A stretch of DNA of 64,000 bases from Psychrobacter sp. BI730 (GCF_013414195.1 NZ_JAATTV010000014.1:45313-109312); one strand, 5' to 3'; positions 17,430-27,406 are shown, counted from the first letter of the stretch. Notes: generated by a model not told the origin, from the letters alone. A program made the numbers and translations.

Positions 17430-18107
17430 ATGATTACTTTGCACGGCTTTGCTGCAAGCAACTATTACAACATCGTAAAACACGCTCTTTTATATAAGGG
17501 TATCCCGTTCCAAGAGGACCTTTTGTACGCTGGTAGTGATGATCTGCTGACCGTCAGCCCAGTGGGTAAAGTACCTGCAATCACCATGCCTGACGGTTTT
17601 AATCTGTCAGAATCTAACGTGATTTGTGACTTTTTGGAAGAAACATATCCTGAAAAGCCGCTATATCCTACCGATGCAGCAGAACGCGCGACTGTACGTC
17701 AGATTATGAAAATAGCAGAGCTGTATTTTGAGCTACCAAGTCGTCGTCTGATTCCATATGTATTTTCTGGTACTCAAGCACCTAACGCAGTCAAAGAGGA
17801 AGTCCGTCAAGTATTGGGCCGCGGTATTATTGCTATGAATCGCTTATGTCAATTTTCGCCTTGGATTGCAGGCGAGCAATTCACCATGGCTGACATCTAT
17901 GTGCATCACGTCAACACTATTGTCAACGCTTTTGGAGCGACTCAGCTTGAGTGGGATGTACTGGCAGAAGTGGACGGTATGAAAGAATGGAACAAAGCCA
18001 TGAGTGAAACCGACATTGCAAAAAGCGTTCAGGCAGACAGTCAAGCAAACATGCCTGAGTTTATGCAACACGTTAAAGCTCTAATCCAAGCCGCAAACGC
18101 TAAATAA
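17430..18107 (+). CDS. Glutathione S-transferase family protein
   Basis: 225 aa. N-terminal thioredoxin-like GST domain (MITLHGFAASNYYNIVKHAL, VSPVGKVPAIT, LSESNVICDFLEETYP) and an all-helical C-terminal domain (residues about 85-210; MADIYVHHVNTI). The catalytic residue near the start is Ser/Asn rather than Tyr. Ribosome site GGAAG. It is 127 bp upstream of a zinc-type MDR gene on the same strand, so the pair may detoxify or reduce electrophiles such as quinones or enals (inference). Confidence 0.88.
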   Translation: MITLHGFAASNYYNIVKHALLYKGIPFQEDLLYAGSDDLLTVSPVGKVPAITMPDGFNLSESNVICDFLEETYPEKPLYPTDAAERATVRQIMKIAELYFELPSRRLIPYVFSGTQAPNAVKEEVRQVLGRGIIAMNRLCQFSPWIAGEQFTMADIYVHHVNTIVNAFGATQLEWDVLAEVDGMKEWNKAMSETDIAKSVQADSQANMPEFMQHVKALIQAANAK

Positions 18108-18234
18108 CTTGTGGCAATGTGAGCAATAAAAATGAGCCACATTAAGAAAATTACTAAAATTCAATAACCTAAAGAACGACCAATGCCATAAAGGGATTGG
18201 TCTAAAAATCCAACTATTTGCAGGGGCAAATCTT

Positions 18235-19362
18235 ATGACCGATAAAAATAAACAACTGGTTTCAACCATCAGTGATGACAACAAATTAACCCTGTCTTTA
18301 AAAGATATCGAGATGCCGCAACCCGGTGCTGACGAAGTTGTCGTTCGCATGGAAGCCATGCCATTGAACCCCTCTGATTTTGGTGTGATGTTCAGCGCCG
18401 CTGATATGTCAACCGCTGTACAATCAGGCACTGATGACAGCCCGATCATTACTGCTGATGTGCCTGCGAAATTCATGCCATCACTCAAAACGCGGGTAAA
18501 CAAAGACACGCCTGTCGGTAACGAAGGCGCTGGTACAGTCGTCGCAGCAGGCTCATCAGAAGCCGCACAAGCACTCATGGGCAAAATGGTTGCAGTGATT
18601 GGTGGCGGTACATATCGTCAATACCACTGTGTCAATGTAAGGAGCTGCATAGAAATGCAAGACGGCACGACAGCTACCGAGGCCGCATCGTCTTTTGTAA
18701 ACCCGCTCACCTCACTGGCAATGGTCGAAACCATGCGCGCTGAAGGCCACAAAGCCATCGTACATGCCGCAGCAGCATCTAGCTTGGGTCAAATGCTAAA
18801 CCGTATCTGTATGGCAGACGGTGTTGATTTGGTGAATATCGTCCGTAAAGACTCGCAAGAAAAGCTATTGCGCGATATGGGCGCAAAATATGTGGTGAAC
18901 TCAAGCAGTGAGACGTTCCTTGCTGATTTGACCGCCGCAATTACTGAAACAGGCGCTACGATTTCGTTTGACCCTATCGGTGGCGGTAAGCTCACCAGCG
19001 ATATTCTAAACTGTATGGAGGCAGCTATTACTCGTGACGTAGAAGAATACAGCGTCTATGGCTCAAATACCTTTAAACAAGCTTATATTTATGGCGCCTT
19101 AGACCGTGGTCCGATCACCTTAAACCGTAACTTTGGTTTTGCGTGGGGCGTAAATGGATTCTTATTGTTCAATGCACTTGGCAAGCTTGGTAGTGAAACG
19201 GTTCAGTCCATGCGCAAACGCGTGGCAGAAGAAATCACCACCACCTTTGCGAGCAGCTATACGCATGAAGTGACCCTAGAAGAAGCGCTACAGTTAAAAT
19301 CAATCGCCGCTTATGGCAAACAGGCGACTGGTGAGAAATACTTAATCAAGCTTCAAGTCTAA
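18235..19362 (+). CDS. Medium-chain dehydrogenase/reductase, quinone-oxidoreductase-like
   Basis: 375 aa. N-terminal GroES-like domain (MEAMPLNPSDFGVMFSAADM), NEGAGTVVAAG region, and a Rossmann cofactor domain from about residue 165 (AIVHAAAASSLGQMLNRI, ISFDPIGGGKL). The zinc-binding cysteines of alcohol dehydrogenases are absent, as in zeta-crystallin-like NADPH:quinone or enoyl reductases. Ribosome site AGGGGC. Probably co-transcribed with the GST upstream; followed by a good terminator. Confidence 0.85.
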   Translation: MTDKNKQLVSTISDDNKLTLSLKDIEMPQPGADEVVVRMEAMPLNPSDFGVMFSAADMSTAVQSGTDDSPIITADVPAKFMPSLKTRVNKDTPVGNEGAGTVVAAGSSEAAQALMGKMVAVIGGGTYRQYHCVNVRSCIEMQDGTTATEAASSFVNPLTSLAMVETMRAEGHKAIVHAAAASSLGQMLNRICMADGVDLVNIVRKDSQEKLLRDMGAKYVVNSSSETFLADLTAAITETGATISFDPIGGGKLTSDILNCMEAAITRDVEEYSVYGSNTFKQAYIYGALDRGPITLNRNFGFAWGVNGFLLFNALGKLGSETVQSMRKRVAEEITTTFASSYTHEVTLEEALQLKSIAAYGKQATGEKYLIKLQV

Positions 19363-19405
19363 TAGTTGTTTGAAGCATCATCTAGAAGCAGCCTTGTAAT
19401 AATAG

Positions 19406-19437
19406 AAAAGCAGATATCTATGATGTCTGCTTTTTTA
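19406..19437 (+). terminator. Rho-independent terminator after the MDR gene
   Basis: Stem AAAAGCAGA (19406-19414) with TCTGCTTTT (19426-19434), extended by a few inner pairs, followed by a T-run. The remaining 19438-19640 shows no gene that I can support. Confidence 0.8.
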
Positions 19438-19640
19438 TGTCTGACTAAAAGTCATCGTCACTTCGTATTTACTCACAATTTGCATAAACTTCATCAGAAA
19501 AACCATGCAATACCTATACTCGAACAAGGCAACCAGATGCCAAAAGTAATCAATTAACATTATTACTAAACTTTTGGTTGCATCTACTCCTTATTACGCC
19601 TAGTATTTCGTCCCTTCAAATAACTCTATTTCTCAAAATA

Positions 19641-19745
19641 TAGCGGATTCAGTTTGAAAGAGAGACAATGCAACCGAGCGCAGATGTAACTGTCATACTT
19701 CAAGTGAGGTTAATGCTGTCACTCTTCTATAGAGAATTGACTATA
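19641..19745 (+). repeat. MITE-like intergenic repeat, copy B
   Basis: 105 bp, same strand as copy A, ending in AGAGAATTGACTATA. It is close to copy C at 48990-49096 (inverse orientation). It stands 45 bp upstream of the homocysteine methyltransferase start, so it lies within the probable promoter region. Confidence 0.85.
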
Positions 19746-19789
19746 GAGTCTTAATAGATGTACCTATTCACTATAAAGAGGGACTTATT

Positions 19790-20746
19790 ATGTCAATTGA
19801 CGCAATCACAATTATTGACGGCGGCTTGGGTCGAGAGCTAGCCAAACGTGGCACACCATTTCGTCAGCCTGAGTGGTCGGCGTTGGCAATGATAGAAGCG
19901 CCTGAGATCGTCCGTGACGTGCATCGCGCCTTTATCCAAAGCGGCGCAGCGGTCATTACCACTAACAGCTATGCGCTAGTACCTTTTCATATCGGCGAGG
20001 AACGTTTTGCGGCGCAAGCACAAGTTTTGGCAGCAGCGTCAGGTGAAATGGCACGTGCAGCAGTGACACTAGAAGGCGCAGCAACCAAAGTAGCTGGATC
20101 TATACCGCCACTGTTTGGCTCCTACCGTGCAGACTTGTTTGATGCTGACCACGTAGAGGATATCGCTACCCCACTGATCAAAGGTCTAAATCCGTATGTC
20201 GATTTTTGGCTCGCTGAGACTCAGAGTCTAATCGCCGAGTCTATCGCTGTTCGTGAGCTACTTAATACGCTAGATACAGACAATAAACCGCTATGGGTTT
20301 CATTCACCCTAGAAGACAGCGAGCATCTCGATGTACCGCGTTTGCGCTCAGGTGAGACGGTAAAAGAAGCCGTTACCAAAATGGCAGATATCAATGTAGA
20401 AGCAATCTTATTTAACTGCTGTCAGCCAGAAGTGATTGATCAAGCGCTTGATGTAGCGCAAAGCGTGTTGCAAGACAAGAATGCCATGCACATCAAACTT
20501 GGCGCGTATGCCAACGCTTTTCCACCACAGCCAAAAGACGCCACCGCTAATGATGGCCTCGATGAAGTGCGCGATGACCTAACCCCGCCTGCATACTTGG
20601 TTTGGGCAAAAAAATGGCAAACCCAAGGCGCATCACTGATTGGCGGTTGCTGCGGTATTGGCCCTGAACACATTCAGGCATTGAGCCAGCATTTCACAGG
20701 TACTTTAACAACAGATACTTTGACGACAGGCACCTCAACAAAATAG
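19790..20746 (+). CDS. mmuM: Homocysteine S-methyltransferase family protein
   Basis: 318 aa, single-domain homocysteine S-methyltransferase (Pfam S-methyl_trans). Start DGGLGRELAKRG, SGAAVITTNSYAL (51-63), zinc ligands in FNCCQPE (Cys210/Cys211) and GGCCGIGPEH (Cys287/Cys288). The family transfers methyl from S-methylmethionine or SAM to homocysteine. Strong ribosome site. It is followed after 10 bp by an APC permease, resembling the MmuP-MmuM pairing of other bacteria, which suggests salvage of S-methylmethionine. The gene symbol is tentative. Confidence 0.85.
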   Translation: MSIDAITIIDGGLGRELAKRGTPFRQPEWSALAMIEAPEIVRDVHRAFIQSGAAVITTNSYALVPFHIGEERFAAQAQVLAAASGEMARAAVTLEGAATKVAGSIPPLFGSYRADLFDADHVEDIATPLIKGLNPYVDFWLAETQSLIAESIAVRELLNTLDTDNKPLWVSFTLEDSEHLDVPRLRSGETVKEAVTKMADINVEAILFNCCQPEVIDQALDVAQSVLQDKNAMHIKLGAYANAFPPQPKDATANDGLDEVRDDLTPPAYLVWAKKWQTQGASLIGGCCGIGPEHIQALSQHFTGTLTTDTLTTGTSTK

Positions 20747-20756
20747 AGATCGCACG

Positions 20757-22091
20757 ATGCAAAATGGACAAAAAATTGGGCTAACCATGCTCACTGCCAT
20801 CGTGTTTAGCTCGATGGTCGGTGCGGGTATTTTTAGCCTACCGCAAAACATGGCCGAAGTGGCAGGCGTGAACGCCATCATTACGGCATGGATCATCACA
20901 GGCGTAGGTATTTTATTCCTCGCGGGCTGCTTTTTGCATTTATCACGCCTCAAGCCTGAACTGGATGGCGGTATTTATACCTATGCCAAAACAGGGTTTG
21001 GCGATTTGGCAGGCTTCTTTTCAGCATGGGGTTACTGGCTGTGTGCGACGATTGGTGTAGTTGGCTACTTGGTCGTGGCGTTTGCCGCGCTGGGCAGCTT
21101 TATTGATACACCAACCAGTATTGTTTTTGGTGAAGGCAACACGCTGTGGGCGCTGGTCGGTGAGTCTATCATTTTATGGCTGGTGCATTATTTGGTACTG
21201 CGCGGCGTTAAGCAAGCGGCCTTTATCAATTTGCTGGCAACCTTGGCAAAAAGTTTACCGCTCATTGCTTTTATTGTGTTTGCCTATTATGCCTTTGATA
21301 TGCAGACCTTTAATGCTGACCGCGCGGGAACGACTTTGGACGTGCCCTTTATGGAGCAGGTCAAAGGGACAATGCTGATCACCCTATGGGTATTTACGGG
21401 TATCGAGGGCGCGATTGTCTTATCGCAACGTGCGAAGAGGCGCGCTGATATCGGCCGAGCCACTTACATCGGTGTATTGTTTGCGTTGGTACTATATGTT
21501 GCCATTACCCTGCTCTCTCTCGGGGTCATGAGCCGTGTAGATGTGGCAGCGCTTAGTAACCCATCGATGGCGGGCATCATGGCGCAGATGACGGGCGATG
21601 TGGGTAAATGGGTCATTAGTATTGGGCTTATCGTTTCGGTATTGGCCTCTTATCTGAGCTGGATTCTTTATTCTGCTGAAGTGCCGTTTACCGCGGCGAA
21701 GTACAATGCGTTTCCGCGTATCTTTACCAAGCAAAATGCCCAAGGTACGCCAACGGCATCATTACTACTAACCAGTTTGACCGTGCAGCTGTGCTTACTG
21801 ATGATCTTTTTGACCGGTAAAGGCTACAACACCTTAGTAATTATCTCCACCTCGATGATTTTGATTCCTTACTTTTTGGTCGGAGCGTATTTGGTCAAAG
21901 TATCATTTGCACAGTCAGAACGCTGGAGCATCAAAGCCATCGGTTTGGGCGCGAGTGTCTACGGTATTTGGCTAATTTATGCTGCTGGCGTGGACAACCT
22001 ATTACTATCACTCTTGCTATATATACCTGGCTTAGCGATTTTTTATTACAGCCGCTATCAGTCAAGAGCACTGCCGAAACAGACACATTAA
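20757..22091 (+). CDS. APC-family amino acid permease (arginine/ornithine antiporter-like)
   Basis: 444 aa, about 12 transmembrane helices. First helix motif VFSSMVGAGIFSLPQNMAEV and WVFTGIEGAIVLSQRAKRR (helix 6 to loop) are typical of the basic amino acid/polyamine antiporter (APA) branch, like ArcD/AdiC. Sequence alone favours arginine/ornithine exchange. The tight coupling to a homocysteine S-methyltransferase (10 bp) would favour S-methylmethionine or a methionine derivative. I cannot decide between them. Confidence 0.83.
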   Translation: MQNGQKIGLTMLTAIVFSSMVGAGIFSLPQNMAEVAGVNAIITAWIITGVGILFLAGCFLHLSRLKPELDGGIYTYAKTGFGDLAGFFSAWGYWLCATIGVVGYLVVAFAALGSFIDTPTSIVFGEGNTLWALVGESIILWLVHYLVLRGVKQAAFINLLATLAKSLPLIAFIVFAYYAFDMQTFNADRAGTTLDVPFMEQVKGTMLITLWVFTGIEGAIVLSQRAKRRADIGRATYIGVLFALVLYVAITLLSLGVMSRVDVAALSNPSMAGIMAQMTGDVGKWVISIGLIVSVLASYLSWILYSAEVPFTAAKYNAFPRIFTKQNAQGTPTASLLLTSLTVQLCLLMIFLTGKGYNTLVIISTSMILIPYFLVGAYLVKVSFAQSERWSIKAIGLGASVYGIWLIYAAGVDNLLLSLLLYIPGLAIFYYSRYQSRALPKQTH

Positions 22092-22163
22092 TTATTGTTT
22101 TTACGTTGAGCAAAGGAGCGGATATAGCTTTTAGTATATTTTTAAAATAACTGTGATACATAA

Positions 22164-22201
22164 AAACAAGTCCAAAAAACAACGACTTTTTGGACTTGTT
22201 T
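22164..22201. terminator. Terminator hairpin after the permease gene
   Basis: Perfect 15-bp stem (22164-22178 with 22187-22201, AAACAAGTCCAAAAA) and an 8-nt loop, with A and T tracts at its ends. It closes the mmuM-permease unit. Confidence 0.85.
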
Positions 22202-22267
22202 ATTCAGTTGTAAGGCATATCAGTAGTTATCATTCAGGTAGTTGCATGAATCTCAAGCACTGAGTAT

Positions 22268-22440
22268 TGAGCAGGGAAAGCCACTACATAGTCGTCTTTA
22301 TGCCATAGCTAAAACTTAGTCAATAACGCTTCAAAATCCTATAAAAAGATATATCTTATTGCCGAGACTCTAATTCGATCATCTCAGGGTAATCATTGGC
22401 GTACTGGTAACCATCTAATCTATTGCAGACTTTGACCGCG
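22268..22440 (-). pseudogene. Decayed fragment of a glutathione S-transferase gene
   Basis: Reading the minus strand from 22440 gives LDGYQYANDYPEMIELESRQ, matching LDRYKYADRHPEMTQTEYRQ of the intact GST at 61527-62174. A stop, a one-base frameshift and another stop follow, then DFEALLTK, then directly TKF*LWHKDDYVVAFPA, matching TKFQPWQEDDEVVVFPS at the C-terminus. About 57 codons between the two TK sites are gone; in the intact gene both boundaries carry ACTAAG, consistent with slippage deletion. It has at least three inactivating lesions and is clearly non-functional. Confidence 0.8.
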
Positions 22441-23064
22441 ACCGAATAGATAAAGTTGATTTATTATGCGAATCAACGCTAACGTTTGCTCCAGACTATT
22501 ATCTCGTTCGCAAGAAGAATTCGTTATCAACATCGACTGTCGACGATGTCTGGAGCTGGTGTGTCACTCATTTAGCACTGGCTTAACACTGACTTGATTT
22601 AGTCAGGGCTAGCTAAGCATCAACATAAATAACCTAATCTCAAACTTATTAACGTAGTTAGCTTCTGAAACTAACTACGATTTCAGTCGTGTTTTTCTAT
22701 CCTACTACAGTCGTGCTTCAGCATAATGATGCAGACCTTCCTGCTTTTTTATCCTCGTCTTCTTTCCTCGTTTTATCCTTTTACTAACTACCCTAACTCA
22801 AAAATAAAAAACAGTTACCTACCCCCTTCTCAATCAAAAAACGCCCTATTTTTACGTGATTAAAATACTAAGTTTTTATGTCACATTACGTACAACTTAC
22901 ACAGTTAATTTATCACAAACAATTATCGGCTAAATCATTACTTAATTCTGTATTAGCATGCATTGGTATTCATTAAATGACTGAAGATACAAGTACTTAC
23001 ATTACCCATAAGCATACTATTCTTTATATAAATTTCACTTGTTGTACATGCTTAAGGACCAGAC
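22441..23064. other. AT-rich intergenic region before the glycan locus
   Basis: No credible coding frame or RNA gene seen. It contains a 9-bp hairpin CGTAGTTAG / CTAACTACG (22653-22661 with 22671-22679) without a T-run, and a widely spaced CTCCAGAC / GTCTGGAG inverted pair around 22491-22555. The last 200 bp are AT-rich and probably include the promoter of the glycosyltransferase operon. The first part may be further decayed GST-locus DNA, but I cannot align it. Confidence 0.4.
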
Positions 23065-24588
23065 ATGACTGCTAACACACAAGAAGCTTTGACTAGCGCA
23101 GCACTCAGTTTTCAGTTGATGACGCGAGCTGAGCCTCCAGAGTTGGTTATTGCCACAATAAAGTCGTTATTAGCAGTAAAAGAAGCATGCGATGAGATAT
23201 TGATTATCGATAATAATAATAAAGAGACGTCGTTATATAAGCCGTTAGCAGCATTTTGCCAAAGCTTAAACGCTGATTTGAATGTCCATTTTTATCATAT
23301 TGATCGTGTCGAAGGATTCAAAGCGGGTGCTTTAAACTTGGCACTTGGGTTAATGTGTCCAGACTGTAGTCACATTGTGGTGGTCGATAGTGATTACCAA
23401 GCATTACCACATGCTAGAGCCTCTATTACGCAGGCTATCGCTCAATATCCTGAGTATACCCTACTTCAGTTTCCGCAGTTTTATCGTAATGAAGGACAGC
23501 TCGATGCGCATAGCGAGTTGAATCACTATTTTAACCATCATTTGTATCGTCCTTTTAATCGCAATCGCGCCTTATCAACGGGTACTTACGCAGTCATTCG
23601 ACGCTCAGATCTTTTGAGCATAGGAGGCTGGTCAGGTGCTTCTATCACTGAAGATGCTCAAATGGGCGTGCTTATGCATCGACAAGGTTTTCGCAGTCAG
23701 TTTGTGCCAGAAGTCATTGCCACGGGTTTGCTGCCCAACACACTAGATGACCTAATATGTCAACGCCGACGCTGGATCTACGGCAATATGCAAGTGCTCA
23801 CGGATTACCTGTCAGTCCCGTACCACTCTCCAGTTCAGTATGTCTCGCAATCTAAAAGTATGAGTGAACGCCTAGCATATATACGCGCTCATCTGTCTCA
23901 ACTGAGTGCTTGGGTCAATTTTACAGGGTTCTTTATCCTTTTGCATATCTGTTCATTATTGGTGATGGTTGATATGCTTTTAATAAATAACGCTGAAGTG
24001 TCGATGCTTGCACCTTTATATCTGGTTTATGCAGGCTATGCATTTTTTATCCTTAGACGTCTATGGGCTTACTGCCGTGATCAATCGCCTCTCAATAAAC
24101 AAATAGATGACGACCATCAGCCACGTTTTGGCAGAAAAGTACGAGCATGGTTGATGCACTTAAACTTTTGGGTGATTGGCGCCTTGTCATGGCTGCCGGT
24201 ACTGTGGGGACGAGAGAAACCTTTTGTCTGTACGCCAAAACAAAACTATATCCAAAGTCGTCGTTCATTATTTCTTAAGAATATAGCAGCGTTACCAAAA
24301 CTGCTGTTGGTGCTAAATATCATTACAGCCATAGTTGTAGCGCCATTTTCACCGCTCTATTCGCCAGTACTATTTATCTGTGCAGCGGTAGTTTGTATTC
24401 TCAAACTAAGCGCAGCCAAGGTAGCAATGGATAATTTCTCTGATGCTCGAGCAGACATACCAAGTATGAGTAAGGTTCTGAGACAGACTCTAAAAGTAGC
24501 CCATGAAAAGAAGACGACTATCACGACATCTTATGCAACGTCTTTATTTAAAGATAAAAAACCATCGACTCGTAAGAATCAGTACTGA
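23065..24588 (+). CDS. Membrane glycosyltransferase family 2, processive type
   Basis: 507 aa. GT2 catalytic domain with VVVDSDYQ (Asp108 and Asp110), STGTYAVIRRSDLLSIGGW, TED at 195-197 and QRRRW at 233-237, the D,D,D,QxxRW pattern of cellulose- or hyaluronan-synthase-like enzymes. Several transmembrane helices follow (about 280-330, 370-390, 405-455). It probably polymerises or adds sugars at the inner membrane for an exopolysaccharide or glycolipid. First gene of a four-gene same-strand run; ribosome site AAGGA. Sugar donor unknown. Confidence 0.88.
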   Translation: MTANTQEALTSAALSFQLMTRAEPPELVIATIKSLLAVKEACDEILIIDNNNKETSLYKPLAAFCQSLNADLNVHFYHIDRVEGFKAGALNLALGLMCPDCSHIVVVDSDYQALPHARASITQAIAQYPEYTLLQFPQFYRNEGQLDAHSELNHYFNHHLYRPFNRNRALSTGTYAVIRRSDLLSIGGWSGASITEDAQMGVLMHRQGFRSQFVPEVIATGLLPNTLDDLICQRRRWIYGNMQVLTDYLSVPYHSPVQYVSQSKSMSERLAYIRAHLSQLSAWVNFTGFFILLHICSLLVMVDMLLINNAEVSMLAPLYLVYAGYAFFILRRLWAYCRDQSPLNKQIDDDHQPRFGRKVRAWLMHLNFWVIGALSWLPVLWGREKPFVCTPKQNYIQSRRSLFLKNIAALPKLLLVLNIITAIVVAPFSPLYSPVLFICAAVVCILKLSAAKVAMDNFSDARADIPSMSKVLRQTLKVAHEKKTTITTSYATSLFKDKKPSTRKNQY

Positions 24589-24748
24589 TAAAACTAGTAC
24601 TTATAAAGATAGCGGTTTATATAAGCCAATTTTGAAACAAGGTCATTCTATTGTCTTTTATCGTTTCTATACTAGGTTCCCTATACACCACTCTACTAAC
24701 CAAAACGCTTATAGCCATGGTGCTTATAACTATAAAGGTCTTAAAAAC

Positions 24749-26044
24749 ATGATTAGGTCTTCGAATTCACCGCTACGTATTGCCATTATCGCGCATTCAC
24801 TGTATCCCATTGCCCAGCCTTACGCGGGTGGTCTAGAAATGATTACCCAATTGATTTGTGATGAGCTAGTGGCGCAAGGCCATGAGGTATTGCTTTACGC
24901 TCATAAAGATAGCGAGACGAAAGCAACGTTGGTGCCATTATTGACTCGTCATGAGTTTAACAAGATGGTCTATGATAATGAGCATGAAACGGTCGCCATG
25001 GGCCGTGAAGAGATGTATCAATATCTCACCTATCAGATAGCCTTACGGGATATTATCGAACGTGATGAGCGCGGTGAAATTGATATCGTACATAACCACA
25101 GTTTGCATCATATTCCGATGATGACAGGCCAAGCATTTGGCGAAAGGTTTTTTACCACTTTTCATACGCCTATTTTTCCACAGTTACGTTTAGCGCTTTT
25201 AACACTGCGCGCTGGTACAACCACTCAATTTACAGCGATTAGTAAGCACCAACAGCAGTTATTCGCTGAGTTTGTCCCTTCACAAGTGGTGTATAACGGC
25301 ATTGATGTCGAATCCTTTACTGCCAATACAGAATCGCTTGGCAATACTAATGATAGCGATGACGAGGTATATTTTTGGTATGGACGTATTTGCCCTGAAA
25401 AAGGCACTCATTTAGCCATGCGGTACTGCATGGAAGCTGGGAAAAAACTTATCATAGCAGGACCTAAAAGCAACGAAGACTACTTCAATCAAAAAGTAGC
25501 CCCTTTGTTATTTAAAGACAGTAAGAGTGGCGATGACAAACTATTCAGTTATGTAGGTCATGTCACCAAGGACGAGATTAACAATTACTTGTGCCGAGCA
25601 ACTGCCATGCTATTTACCAATACTTGGGACGAGCCATACGGATTGACCTTAGCTGAGAGTTTGGCATGTGGCACACCAGTCATTGGTTTTGATGCAGGAG
25701 CCAGTGCCGAAATTATTACTCCAGAGACAGGAGTCATCGTACCTAAAAAAGACAAAGCCGCCTTTATCAATGGCTTTGCTACGATTAAAAATATATCACG
25801 CCAAGCTTGCCGTGACCGTGCTTTGCAGTTTTGTTCAGTGTCAGCCATGGTAGACGGCTATCTGGAACTGTACCGAGCAGCGTTAAAAAATAGAACTGTG
25901 TTGATAGAAAATAATTCAGAAAGCTACATCAACAGTATCAACAGCTATGAGCTGTCTGATTTAACAAAAGACTCCCTGCAATTTTTCAATCAAGCGCCAG
26001 TTGAAACTGATAGCAGTCTTGTTAGCTTTTCTGAGGGATCATAA
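24749..26044 (+). CDS. Glycosyltransferase family 4
   Basis: About 431 aa from the chosen start. GT-B fold: N-domain PLRIAIIAHSLYPIAQPYAGG with GGLEMITQLICDEL, C-domain from WYGRICPEKGTH, then EPYGLTLAESLACGTPVIGF with the EX7E-type motif. A longer frame begins at 24503 inside the upstream gene, but the ATG at 24749 has AAGG nine bases upstream and starts the conserved domain, so it is preferred. The stop overlaps the next start (26044), giving translational coupling. Retaining sugar transferase, donor unknown. Confidence 0.88.
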   Translation: MIRSSNSPLRIAIIAHSLYPIAQPYAGGLEMITQLICDELVAQGHEVLLYAHKDSETKATLVPLLTRHEFNKMVYDNEHETVAMGREEMYQYLTYQIALRDIIERDERGEIDIVHNHSLHHIPMMTGQAFGERFFTTFHTPIFPQLRLALLTLRAGTTTQFTAISKHQQQLFAEFVPSQVVYNGIDVESFTANTESLGNTNDSDDEVYFWYGRICPEKGTHLAMRYCMEAGKKLIIAGPKSNEDYFNQKVAPLLFKDSKSGDDKLFSYVGHVTKDEINNYLCRATAMLFTNTWDEPYGLTLAESLACGTPVIGFDAGASAEIITPETGVIVPKKDKAAFINGFATIKNISRQACRDRALQFCSVSAMVDGYLELYRAALKNRTVLIENNSESYINSINSYELSDLTKDSLQFFNQAPVETDSSLVSFSEGS

Positions 26045-27345
26045 TGATGCGTATCGGATATTATGCGCATCATCATGGCTCAGGACATTGCCGACAGGCA
26101 GACAAACTGGCTGCATTGCTACCTAATGATGCAAGAGCGCAATTAACGGTATTTACGAGCTTAGATATAAATAGCTATCGTTTTACCGCTATTGATGAAC
26201 AACAAATCGTACGTTTAAATGCAGAAGATGAACGACCCAACGACATATTAGCAGGTCGTGCAGGAGAATATTGGCAACCAGCCAGCCTACATTACTCGCC
26301 CGTAGGCAATGGCGACATTCAAAAACGCAGTCACCAAATACTAGACACTATCTTTCAATGTAAGATTGATCTGATGATTATCGATGTCAGCGTCGAGGTG
26401 GCAATGCTCTGCCGTGCGGCAAGTATTCCTTACCTTTACGTTAGGCTTCCTGGTATTCGCGATGATGCGCCACATTTGGGTGCATTTGCTGGCGCACTTG
26501 CCTTACTAGCGCCTTATCCTAAAGCGTTAGAATCTGCCCAGACATCTGAGTGGATCTGTGATAAAACGCTCTATCTTGACTTTATCTACTCTCAAAAATC
26601 TGAGTCATATACTTATGAGAGCTTTATAGATATCTTGGAAAAATTAAGCGTTGATCAAGAAACTTTTGTTCCTGAAACTACAAGCTTACCATCTGACAAG
26701 GCTAAGTTAACAGACAAGTCCAAAGCTACAACACCTATTATCACCGTCATTAAAGGCTACGGTGGACACAAAGCGATTGACGAAAAATTACCAGAGTTGC
26801 GCTCACTGCTACCTGATACATTAATTGTCTCTCTCGGGCCTATAGACGATGACAAACGATGTTATGTCGATATCTCAGCTGAGGTAGATGACGTCACACC
26901 ATTCATTTGTCATAGCGATTATCTAATGATGGCTTGTGGCCTAAACGCTGTCGCGCAAGCATATCATTACGATACGCCGCTCATAGTAGTGCCTGATGAT
27001 AGACCTCATAATGAACAAGCCGTCATGGCTGAAGCGTTAGTTACTCAAAATAAAGCGCTAAATTGGCAGCAGTTTAAAACCTTAATGAGCGTCAATGACG
27101 GTCAACCTGAATCTATTGCCCAAACAATTCATAGCCGAAGCAAGCAACACCCTACTACATCGGTTGATAGCATTGAAGAAAAGAGCAGTGAGGAAGATAG
27201 CAGCGAGGAAACCAACATGGCTACGACAACAGGCGCTCAAGTGTTTATGCATAGCATCACTGATTATCCCACTACTAAGCTTTGGTTTGAAAACTGGTTG
27301 CTTCTTCGACTCAACTTAACACCTGAATCAACAATTAAATACTGA
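26044..27345 (+). CDS. Glycosyltransferase, GT28/MurG-like fold
   Basis: 433 aa. N-terminus MMRIGYYAHHHGSGHCRQAD resembles the glycine/histidine loop of GT-B enzymes related to MurG and glycolipid synthases (HGxGHxxRA), and a C-terminal donor domain includes MMACGLNAVAQAYHYDTPLI and PDDRPHNEQAVMAEAL, typical of the GT28 C-terminal signature. A Ser/Glu-rich insert (about 375-395) is unusual. It overlaps the GT4 stop by one base, so it is translated as part of the same operon. Specific product unknown. Confidence 0.75.
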   Translation: MMRIGYYAHHHGSGHCRQADKLAALLPNDARAQLTVFTSLDINSYRFTAIDEQQIVRLNAEDERPNDILAGRAGEYWQPASLHYSPVGNGDIQKRSHQILDTIFQCKIDLMIIDVSVEVAMLCRAASIPYLYVRLPGIRDDAPHLGAFAGALALLAPYPKALESAQTSEWICDKTLYLDFIYSQKSESYTYESFIDILEKLSVDQETFVPETTSLPSDKAKLTDKSKATTPIITVIKGYGGHKAIDEKLPELRSLLPDTLIVSLGPIDDDKRCYVDISAEVDDVTPFICHSDYLMMACGLNAVAQAYHYDTPLIVVPDDRPHNEQAVMAEALVTQNKALNWQQFKTLMSVNDGQPESIAQTIHSRSKQHPTTSVDSIEEKSSEEDSSEETNMATTTGAQVFMHSITDYPTTKLWFENWLLLRLNLTPESTIKY

Positions 27346-27370
27346 CTTATTAAATACTGATTTATTAAAA
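27334..27370 (+). repeat. 15-bp tandem duplication over a stop codon
   Basis: The unit ATTAAATACTGACTT (27334-27348) is repeated at 27349-27363 with one change and starts again at 27364. The stop codon of the GT28-like gene lies in the first unit; the second copy carries a spare in-frame TGA. It looks like a recent slippage duplication. Confidence 0.8.
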
Positions 27371-27406
27371 GTAACAGGCAACCTGATAGCGAGGTAAAGA
27401 TAAACG

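Noticed and set aside
18081..18584. 167-codon minus-strand frame
   Set aside because: Antisense to the MDR gene, whose family motifs are clear; low-complexity Ala/Ser product.
24503..24748. Upstream extension of the GT4 gene
   Set aside because: Overlaps the GT2 gene by 86 bases; the ATG at 24749 has a ribosome site and begins the conserved domain.
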